Source: Rhyacophila brunnea
Taxonomy: Eukaryota > Arthropoda > Insecta > Trichoptera > Rhyacophilidae
Assembly: GCA_022495005.1 (NCBI GenBank)
Contig: JAGYXB010001948.1
Location: 682,001 to 746,000, forward strand
Direction: 5' to 3'
Length of the DNA: 64,000 nt
Shown here: positions 41,201 through 53,200 of the stretch, piece after piece
Position numbering within the stretch: the first letter of the stretch is position 1
How the letters are laid out: every line of letters begins with the position of its first letter
Translations under genes and position numbers: made by a program
Notes under the pieces: model-generated
What the model saw: only the letters and a program-made list of their open reading frames with translations
Database searches by the model: none
What the model was told of the DNA's origin: nothing

Positions 41201-44200
41201 GTTGTCTTATTATAGTAGTGCATAATGAATTTATTTACCAATAGTGTTTTGTGTAATTTCAACTCTAGGATCGACTCCGATGCAGGTAAAATTAATATTG
41301 TATTCTTCTGGACTATTTTTTATGGAAAAAAATAAAGTCTTCTTAATGAGATCAGCCATTTTTGGATTTACTGATACATGTATGTATTTAGTGTCGTTAG
41401 GCTAAAAATAATAATTAATTAATATATGTGAAACTATGTACGAGTAGGTATGAATAATAGAAATACTTACAAAATAAAAAGAACGTTTTATATACCACGT
41501 TTTTAAATTTTCAGTTGAAACATATAAACTTGACAATTACATGTATTAATAAAAACTTTTTATTGTACTTGATAGAAATACTGAATAAATATAGAATACG
41601 TACTGAAATGTCATTTTGACAATTCATATTGATTTCCATAGTAACGCACGTATATATTGATAATTTAGTTACTAGGAACCCCTTAGCAACCAACAATAAT
41701 AACTTTCCATACAAAACAGAATTAACTGAAAATGAATTCAATTCTGTTTGAAAATGGCTAAAAGTATCAAAAGAATGCATTGTCGTCGTGTTCTGATATA
41801 TTCTAAAAGTTTCAAATGTCTAGCTAGTCGGGAAGTTAGTTAAAAATCTTCATTCGTAAAATACAAATCTTGGACAAACAAGAAAAAAATTATACTGGAC
41901 AAACAAGAAAAAATCTGTACCGGACAAATAAGAATACGAGCTAATAAAAAAATAAAAACATGGTAAAATAAACATCACATCAATGTCATTAATTTAAACT
42001 CATGGGAACAACATAAATAATTTAATGCAATTTCTTATGATGAGAAATGCATATTAAATAAAGTCAAGAAAATAAGACGAGTACCAAATATACACCTACT
42101 AACTTGAAATTTATTGAAGTATTAATAAACAAACAACATGTGTTCACATTTATAATAAAAGAAGGAATGGTGAGTACCTACATTTTTTTGCAGTGAGACT
42201 TCCATATCTTTTGAAAGTGGTAACAATATACGAGGAGCTACATATAAATTTTCATATGGGACATTTGGACGTAGCACACTACGCTGTCCGGGTGGATTTG
42301 CGCGTGGTTTTGAGTTTGAGTTTTCCTTCTCGTAGCCAAATGTCTCTTGTTCTGAGGCGCTAGAGTTACGCCTTTCAACCTTCTCGATTAGCTACAGGTG
42401 GACTATACTGTCTTAAGACACACACCATCTGCATAGTCCGGAGACACCACGCAGAGGCTGAGATATAATTTGTTGGCTCTCTATTATATTATTATGGTAA
42501 GGAGGCAGACAAGAGTACGCGATGTGATAGAGATCGCTAAGCAGATAAAATGGAAATGGACATGTCGCTCGGTGAGAGAACAACCACTGGACAAAATGCC
42601 GTCATAGAGTGATACCCAAGGAGTATTAAATGATCACAAGGATACCGCAAAACCAGCTGGATTAGACGAACGAATAACGATTATTGAATGTACATGGTAG
42701 CAAAAAACTAGGGACCAAGAAGTGTGGAAGATCTAAGAGAGGCCTTTATCTAGTTGTAGATCGACCCCGGCTGATGATAATGATGACTAATATTTTAACG
42801 ACTATTCATTTATTTCTTGAATGAGCAAACATATATTTTTTAAGACCAATAAGAAGCAAGCAAAATTGTGGCGAAGGCCATGTTTCTCTTTGTATGAACT
42901 TATAACGTAAAAAATATTATTAAGTTTTATGAGAATTTACAAGATTCAGGAGGTAAACATAATTGTATTGTAGGGAGGTTCTTTTTTTGCAACATGGGCA
43001 TTTGAGCATGAAATTTAAAAAAAATCACCTTTGCACCAACTTATACTAATTCAAACACTTTTGTACCCTGGCTACTTAATAAATTATCTAAATGTTTATA
43101 CAAAATAACATATTATCAAAATTTATAGGCGCATATAAATAGGGTCGGAGTGCACTTGCTCCCACAGGCACGTCGTTGGAAAACCCTGAGTTATCATAAT
43201 TAATAAAATGATTATATTCACCTTTAAAAGTACATTTGTCGGATAAACTTCATATACGTTATTATTTTCTTCAAACGACAGTGCGATTTCAGTTATCAAA
43301 GGAGATGTATTACTTAATTTCAGTTTGACAGTTGGTTTTTCAGACCTTAAGGTTAGAATTTTACAAAATAAATACATTATGATATTAGAAATAGTTTTTG
43401 ATAATAATAATTCCATCTCAATTTTACAATTATTTCAAGAATCTTCTTTACTGTTAAATTTAAATACCACGACACGGTACCACAAATTCATTGAAACTAC
43501 AGCACCGCAACGCTGGTTTTCCACAATTCCAATGAGATCATTGTAATGCGTCGTGGCGTTGCAGTTTCCTTGAATTTGCAACGCCATGTATCTTGACCAT
43601 TGGTAGAAGACCAAGGGCAGCGTATTACAACACATTACGTCACCTTACTATTAAAACCTCGTAAGTCTGTTTGAGAAGAATGTAGAGGGGAAGGAAAAAA
43701 CGTAATAAAAAGAATATTTCAAACACCTCTCTAATCGATGAATCTGCTAACACTGATTGTGAAATACGAGGTTTTAATTCCATATTTGAAACAATGAGAC
43801 TTAGAAATTTTTAAAAAAAATCGACAGATGGACAGCATAGTATTAATCTAGAGAATCAAGGTTTTGATATAATTTAAAATGTTTTTTTTTTAAATTTTGT
43901 CGAACAAACTTCATTTTTCCCTAATATCGGACTTACGAGGTCTTAATAGTAAGGTGACGATTTGTTGTAGTTTGTTCACTTTTCACAAATTTTTTCATTA
44001 AGGAATTTTCAGCTAGGTTCATGAATGACATACAGTGTAATGCCACGCTATTATTTGCTCTCGTTGAAGAATAGATGCAATTTAAAGACTAGTCGTCGCT
44101 ATAGGATTTGTTTCCCGAATAGACCAAATGTCAATTTTACAGGAGACGAAAAACAAATTTCATTGTCGTATATTTAAATATCAGTAGATGTATCAATCAT

Positions 44201-47200
44201 TCTTTCTACATTGTATGATTGCAACATTATCTAAGAATAGATTCCAAGAATAATATACTGGTATAAATCATTAAATGCACAGAAAATGCGTTTTATTTAC
44301 AAGTACTCACTGTGGATATTCGGGAATTTTTTAGCGCTCTCTCTGAATAATGGATATTCGGGACAAAACAAGGACATTCGGGATTTAAAACCGTAGCGTA
44401 TTGCTGCACGGCCCACGGATTACTGAGTGGTCAAAAAGTACGCGCGTCAAATGTTATTTTTATTTACACGATAATTGTTAATAATTACTTCTACTATTTA
44501 AATACTTAATGATCATAATTACCCAAGTTCGTATGTAATAATAACATGCGGCAATCGCTTTTTCGGTTTTTTTTCGGATTAAGTAATAAAATAGTTTTTA
44601 AGTAATTAACTATTTTTTTATTGAACGAATAATTCACAAGATTTAAGAATGTACCATTCTAATAATTGAATATACATCATTTTTAAAATCACTTTTGAGA
44701 AAATATATTATAACCAATAGAAAATATATATTTGAAAAAAGTAAGACACCCGGCAGGAATCGACCCTGCATCTCCTGGGTTTACGCCCCAGTCCACGAAT
44801 TATCCAATATGCTATGAGGTGACATACTTATGACGACAAACTTTAACTATTAGCCTTTTAATACCTGCTCATCAGCACTCTTCAAAATCAAGCAACTATC
44901 GGCGATCGGTTTTTGTTTATTAAATAAAAGTAGGTATCTACTACTTCAATTACTAACCGACGTCACAGATTTCTCCAATATTTTATGATGGTACTAACTC
45001 GTACTGGCTAACAATTTTATATTAATACTTTTCCAAAAAAAAAATCTATGTATATATATCTGTATATTATTATATCTATATATTTCTATTATTAACAATT
45101 AAATTTATTACAAACCACCAAATAATATTATATATTTACTATTGTAAGGAATAACAACACAAAATAATATCATGTATAAATTAATTACCATTAGCTGCTA
45201 ATATTAGGTAGGTACCAATATCCAAGTATATAATATTCACCAAATAAATAGTTACTAACAAACATATTAAATTAAATTAACTATCGGCGCATTCAAAAAT
45301 AAATAATAGCATCGCCTTTATTTTCATAGAAATACCTAGATTAAAAGTAAAATAAAGGCAAACAATGTTTGATTAATAATAATTTGAAATAATAATTATT
45401 TTTTACGTCATAGTAGTTTCCGGGTCACACTGTAGAATTCATATAACCGTTGGGATTTTGTGTCATTTATCAAAACAAAATGCAGTTATTTAGGTTAAAT
45501 TACTCACTTCCATAACTCTACTGTAAGTTCAGGACGAACTGGTGATGTATCAGCTATGAATGATCTCTTCAAATTTGATGAATTCACTATTAAAACAATA
45601 GTAACTTTAAAAACAATATCAATAAGACGAAATTTGAAAGAGGACTACGGACGGCCAAAAAATATGAAAGTGGGCGTGATTGTTTTAGAGCTAGACAGAG
45701 TGAATGTGGGAGCGAGATGCACGGCGTCAGGGCGGTTTGATTGGCTAAAAGTCATATTCGGGAAATAAAAACTCAGCCAGAGATATTTTTCGACCGAAAT
45801 TAACTTGGATATTCAGGTACGCATAGTTGGACATTCGGGAGCACACCACAGAGTAATTGTAACTTAACATGGCGTATTCGGGTTTTTTAAAAAAATATCT
45901 CTGTTCCTAGATAAAAATATATTGTTTTATAAATGATTTCGGTAGAGTTCGATAAAAAAAATTGAACTGCATTAAAATGTCGATTTCGACAAAAATGGAT
46001 ATTCGGGAAACAAATCCTATAGCGACGTAGTACTAAAAAGAGTAGAATTGGTTAAAAATAAAATGTAAAGGAAAAAATGTATAAACTAAGAAATAATACT
46101 TACTCATTAGAGTCAGATGCACAAAAAACGGGACCAAAATAAAATTCATTTGATTCGGTTATAAATGCACGAGTTCTTATATTTTTATTTTTTTTATTTG
46201 CCAAAACTTTTGGAAATATATTTATTGGATTTATATCGAACCTAGAAATATTATAATATAATAAAATGAAAGAAATTTAGAACAATATTTTTTATAATAC
46301 ATTAGGTACCAATTATTGGATTCTAATTTTTTTTATATATAATAATAAGTATAAATGTTCATGTTTACCGAGGTATATCACAAATTCCTTGTAATTTAAT
46401 TTTCACATAGTTATTTGGACATCCCAGTGAAGAAATTTTAGCAATCTCTTCAAATTTTCCTGTTTGGGTTGGCTTGTATGTGATCTTATATCGCATTATG
46501 TGAAGTGGTTTTAGATGAATAAACTTATGGAAGACTGTCAAAAAACAAAAATAAATATAATAACCCGATAAGAATAAAAAAACCCATTCGGTAGACTTTA
46601 TAAATTTGTATGATAATTACATATTATACAACATACATAATCATATCAATAAGTAAAAGTTGTAAATAATAAAACCATAAATTATTTAAGTAGCAATCTA
46701 ATAAATATATATTTTCGTACAAGTATATTTACCTAAAATTTCATTCGGGTCAAAATCATCTGATACATAGCTCGTGTTATGGTTTCCAGTATCACACTTG
46801 CATATTACTGACTTCAAGAAATATTGTATTTTGTTGTTATCAAAATTATCTTGCGGAAAATATTTATTGCATCGACAGAGTTTAACCTAAAAGCCATTTA
46901 AGAAAAAAACATATTTATAAAAAAACTATTGACAACCAAAGACGAAAAAAAGTATGTCCCTTATTTCTAAAGTATTTAAGATAATAATTGTCTTAGATAT
47001 TTATTACAATTTGTATGTGTTATTTTCTTCTTATTGGTCGTACCTATACCTTGAATCGTACCATAATGGCTGATGATCGCAACTACCTTGAAATACAGTC
47101 ATCTTCTGAGCTAACATAACACTCCACCGCTTACAGATTTCTGCTTCTCTCTTATATCTTACTGTTATTAAATTAGAAGTGATGAAAAAATGATGATAGT

Positions 47201-50200
47201 AGATATTATATTCAAATCAAAATTTGTTTATTTTAAATGTTGAGGATCAAAATTTACAAAATGTCATAAAAAGCAGTAAAAAATTAATTTAAACCAAAAT
47301 CGGAATAAGAAAGGTGAGATATGCGAAAAAAAATTATAAAAAAACGTACATAGAAGCACACCGAGTGATTTAAGAAGACCATATTTTAAGAATCTATAAA
47401 ATACCTTCTACCAAAACTCATTCTCACGTAAGTGGACTGAGAAGATTTATCAATATCCAAACGATTCGGTTAAAAATAAATGTTACCATAATAATTAGCA
47501 TTGGCAATGAAAGGTTAGTTATAGACCTTGGAAAAGCAAGCAACCGATGCTCCCGATTTCTAAAACCAGGGACACAAAGATCAATACTACTAATAATGGC
47601 AGAGTTTCAACCTATATGCTGTTTGTTTATATTGAAAACACCAGTATAACTACACAAGTATGGAATACCTATATCGTCTTAAGAAGTACATTATACTTCC
47701 TTATTATAATATTAAATAGTTATAATAATTATTGAATACTGTCAGAACTTTTACAATAAGAAAAATACTTAAATACGTATTATAAGAAGTATTTAAAGTT
47801 GCTTGACTTACAGGAATCTTATCGACAGGTTCTATATCGAAAAGTGACATGGCATTTCTTTCAACAATAGTATTTTCATCGTATACTGGTCTCAGCGTAC
47901 AATATGTCAGTGGAGTTTCTAAGGTATGGTTATTACTAGGAGCGTTATTGGAAAATAGTTCCGAAGAAAGATTAAAAATTATCGTTTTAATAAAATCAGA
48001 ATTTTCTGTATTGATTATCCATGAAGATAGTTCTATTGAGTCTAATTCAAATAAGCCATCTCCCTGAAAATGAAAAATAAATAAGTACTTTGTAAATAGT
48101 TGTTTTGACGCAAGAAAATATTTTGGAAATGTATTTATGCGTACAATAATATCATGTTTAAATTATTATTTTATTATAATCTTCATTTTGATAGCATTAT
48201 CTCTAATTTACGTAGTTAAAATTCTGCAATATTAATTGTCATTAAAAAGTTAAATCATTTCAGGAAAATTTGTTTAGGTATTTCAGAACAAATCCACGCA
48301 AATGAATATTATATTGTAACTATTATTATTACATTCAAGTTATATTGAGTTTTGACGAGAAAATAACAGGTTGGCTAAAACGATTTTCTTGATGACCAGT
48401 TAAGCGAAAGCGCACAAATAGTGATATGGATGAGCTACCGCTGTCACTATACCGCGTGCTGTTGGCTCTACTGGAAGTAAGTGATAAATTACATCGAGCT
48501 GGTTTTATCAAATATTCACAGATAGGGTTGTTCGAAAGTGTATGTTCTGAAAGGCAATGTAGCATGAATAGTAGCACCATCGTCATTATTAACAAAAGGC
48601 CTGACTATCTACCTGACCTACCTCTAGTAGAAAAATTAGGCGATGAAAGGAAAAATATAAATGTTTTATACTAACTGTTTCTTTAGTACCATTAATTTTT
48701 TTGGTAACTTCTGTTAAACTCCAGTTTTCAGATATGTTTAAAATTTCTGACATGTTCGACTCATATCTATGAAAGTTTTTCTTTACATCTATATTATCAC
48801 TAAAACAAATAATTTAACATTGTGTATTATAACATTTTCGGATTATACATTACTTAAAGTAATTAATTGAACATATTTATAAAGAATCATTATGTATATC
48901 GAATAACTGTAAAGACATTTCTGCGAAGAAATATTATTTAGTATGCCTACACACTAGTGGCTAAGGGTGGAGGTAGGCTGTGGAGATCCGACGTAAATAG
49001 TGCGCACTAAAATTTGTCATTTGTACTTTCATTGAGTTGATGAGTTTTCATTGAACTAAGAATACAAATTGCAGTTGGTATTGGTTAGTTTTTAAAATTC
49101 AATTAAGCCCTGACTAAATCAAACCATCACAGAGCACCGAAAATATTAGTACAGTATTTATGTCAGATCTCAACAGCCCACCTCCACCCTTCGCCATTGC
49201 TACACACAAATGAATAGTTAGTTTATGCACAAATTAATTTAAATTATGGGTATTAAAAGATACTTTTCACGAATTCACTGCTGACCAGATAATTACTAAT
49301 TAATTACCACATTTAAATATCATGCTAATTATATCTAATGGCTAACTAATGGTTACGCGCCTAGCACGTCTTTAGTACTGAAAGACTTAACGAAGCATGA
49401 GATTCTTGGAAAAACAGCGTAAAAATACGTAAAATTTAAAATATAAAGTAATACTGTTAATAACGTATAGTCCTTTACAAAAATATCAAGTCAGATTTAA
49501 AAAGCATAAGTCACGAGCGTTTAAATTTTCCGGGTTTCAGTTTAGAAACTGGAGAAAAAGACTATCGACAGATTTTAAAGGAGGCAAATGTTGGAGATGG
49601 TCGAGTATAATGAAGGATTGTAGAGTCCGAAAGAATTGTACCTACCAATAATAAAACCGTAAACAGGGGCATACAGATAATGGGATTTCTAAGTATATAA
49701 TTTTTATAAATATTCAAATAATTAATAATAATAACAATGTAAATTTACGGGACCATATAAATATTGGAAAACGCTTTTGCACAAAAAAAACGCTTGAATT
49801 TAAGCAGGCTCGGTTCGCCGGCGTGGAAAACATTTGTTACTATTCGAATTAGATTATATTTTCTAGTAAACAAAGAAAAGGTATGTTTCAATAGGTTTCA
49901 AAACAGATTTTTTTATTTTATTTTATAGGGTGCAGGAATTAAAGGCTACGATTTTCGGTGATTCCGACTAACATTTTTATCATGGTAGTATATTATATTT
50001 TTAATATTTTAAAATATTTTAAAATATTATACAAGCATTACTTCATTGTGCGTGGTCTGTACAACATTACCAATTTAATGGATTTTGCACTCCCGATTGC
50101 TTCTAAAATTGACTTAAAAGCAGCAGTTGGCGTCTCAAAAAATATACTCTCCAAGTTTTCCAGAATAAATCTCTCATGATAGAATTTAAAGCTCTCTTGC

Positions 50201-53200
50201 AGGACATTGCAAAATATGTCCTAAATGATAAAAAAATATATTAGTATAAGTATATTAACAAAAATAGTGATAGAGAGGAATATATTATTGCAAATAATCA
50301 AAATATGTAGGTATCTGAAAAAATATTAACCAATAATTATTACTTATTTAATTAAGAAAATGTACAAAAAGATATAGCTTAGTACAATTCTTTAAAAAAT
50401 ATATATGATAGATTGGTATTGGTTATGATTAAAATTATTATTTGTTACCTTATTTTTGTTAAATAATAATTCAAAAGGGTGTGAAACAGTTTCAGTTTTT
50501 ATTTTAGCACTTTTTGTTCTAGTTTTTTTCGTTTTCGTAGAATGCGTTGCCGCGTTATCTTTAACATGTCCTAAAAGCACGCTGATTTTGTACTCAAGTA
50601 TATCGTACCCATCCCAGCATTTATCATCTGAAAATCAAGTAAGTAACACAATTTCATGTAATTATTAATAATTTACTACTGGTTATGGGTTACTGGTAAG
50701 TAAATGTAAATATTTTTTGTTTGTAGTTTAATTTCAATAGTATGTATGTGGTGTAGGTACAAAGTTAATTCTTTTCTGATGATGATCTGAGCGGCATATA
50801 ATCGTAGGATATTATAAAAAATCATAAAACAATTATATGTATAAATAACTTAAAAAAGACATACATTCTGTTATTATTGTGGATCTTTTTTTATTAAACT
50901 TTTCCACATATTGAGAGAAAGCGTCATTTAATAGTTTCTTGAAAGCCAAGGAGTTATCTGTTCCGGTTGAACATACATAATTCATTATAAGCTTATCGAT
51001 CGTTAACACTTTCATATTACATTGCAATGCAGTTTTTTTAATAAGCGCAAAGCTATCTGGAAAAAAGTAATTTAGATTAGAAAATATATCGATGTTTAAG
51101 TTTTATAAAAAATGTATATTTTTTCAAAATCTATAACAATTACCAACCAGAATATGGCGCATTATAAAATATCGTTAACATGTTTGTTTTTTCTAGTGGT
51201 TCCGTTGTTGTAGAGTTCAATTTAATTTCACAGTTTTTCCATATTGATTCATTATCCATAAGATTTTGATTTTCTCTGTCTCCTAAAAATGATCATTTAT
51301 TTTTATAGTTACAAAATGGAAAAGTAAGTATTTTAATTCTAGTCATATACGAGTATTATAGGTATTTATAATTTATACTACTGCAATAATGAAGCTGCGT
51401 CATTTCTGTTAGCATATAAGCGCCAGGTCAATTTAATAGAGCGTAGATTATTTTTCAGTTTTCCTTTCACTGCGAACATTATTACGCCACAATTTAATAT
51501 ATTATAGTCTAACTACTCGTACATACTATTTAATGTACCCATATTTCGATAGGAAGTTTATGTCATAGATTTAAGATTTAATCATTGAAATATTGTCATA
51601 TTATACTCATTTACCGTATTCTATGTCCCTCGTGTCACATCGAATATATTTTAAACCTAATTCAGTTTTCGAAAATGTCCTGAAATGACAAGATTAATCT
51701 TTAATCAACTTAATTTCATTAAATTAAAAATAAATATTATGTTCGATATTTTGCACATATTATTGCCCGTATTTTTTATAGAAAATAACTGAAACTGAAA
51801 GAGAATGTAAACAAATCAAAATATATAAATATATTAAGTTAACTATAATATAACATTATCAACAAATGAAAATGAGTAGTCAATCGTTTTAGAAATTACA
51901 AAAAGGCAAAACAGAATGAGCTTATCTCGCGATAAATTGGTACATTTTAAACCGCTAAAAATGCACAAATCAAGTAAGTATTTCAGAATCAATGACACTA
52001 TGTAAGTTGGAGATACTCAATATTAAAAAACTCAAGAGCAATAAATAATATAGTCACATATCCTACAAAAAATCCAAAATCCTTAATATCGGATAACATA
52101 AAAATGCCTTATCCATAAAATAATTACATTTTTAAACTGTTGTGATTATACGATTAAGATATTGAAAGAAAAGTGATAAAACCAATCATTATAAACGAGG
52201 AAGAATACTATATAACAATAATTATTCTTACGTGGTAATGTCATCAAACTGAGTTGTGATAGGAAATAAATTTGGATTGTAAACTCCAAACAATCTATAT
52301 TTTGAACAACCTTTCGGAAAAGTTGCATCAAAATTGATATTTGAACCAATAATTTTAAAACGAGGCATCACACTATAACCCTTTATTTGTAAATCAATTG
52401 TTATTGGATTTCCGTTGACTGATATGGTTAGATTGCCATAAAATTCTCCCTGTGAAAAGAAATTTTAGAAGTATGTATTTTATTATTAAAATGATAAAAA
52501 TAATTACCTAATCTATGTTGTATGATAAACGACAATTTATTATATTTCGATTCAAGAAGAATAGCAAATAGTTTAACGTTTATGAATATTTTACTATGAA
52601 TTTATAAAAAAAATGTTCTTGTACAACTTTAAAAAAAGATATATATAAGAGCTTCTCAAATTAAATGTCAATATTACGTACTTTACAAGTCGGTGCAAAC
52701 ATCATTCTAATCCAGTGGTCCATTCCAGGTTCCAGAAGGCCTTCATGACTGCTGATAATTTCAAATGGACTGTGCAGCTTACGTAAACCTTTGCTAAAAT
52801 CAGCTTGGTATTTGAAGGATGATGACCAGTAACAGTCAATAATTCCTCTAAAAATATAATTTGATTGACAAGAGCTCTTATTTTCAGATAAGTGTATTGA
52901 ATTTTTATGAATATGTTTATCATTAAAATGTTCTAGGTTCTTAAGAAGGTGTTGTTGTTTGATTTATTAAAACGAAATTTTTTGTAGTACCTACTTATTC
53001 CACTTTAATAAATAAATTTGGATTTGTTTGGTCCGCCTCAGAGGGACATTTAAAGAAGGTGACAAAAAATGATTTTATCGCTTGAGAATAATTGTCTCAA
53101 AACAGAGTATTCACTGTAATTTATATTGGGTATATATAAGAATTGCAATACCGAACGAAAATACTAACACCGGTATTTTGGTATTTCGTATTGAATATCG

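Noticed and set aside
45501..45593. Possible HYDIN exon (SNLKRSFIADTSPVRPEL)
   Set aside because: It lies inside the 1.93 kb transposon, is out of phase with exon 24, and exons 24 and 25 join perfectly without it.
48335..48674. Open frames on both strands in a HYDIN intron
   Set aside because: No recognisable protein and not needed for HYDIN continuity.
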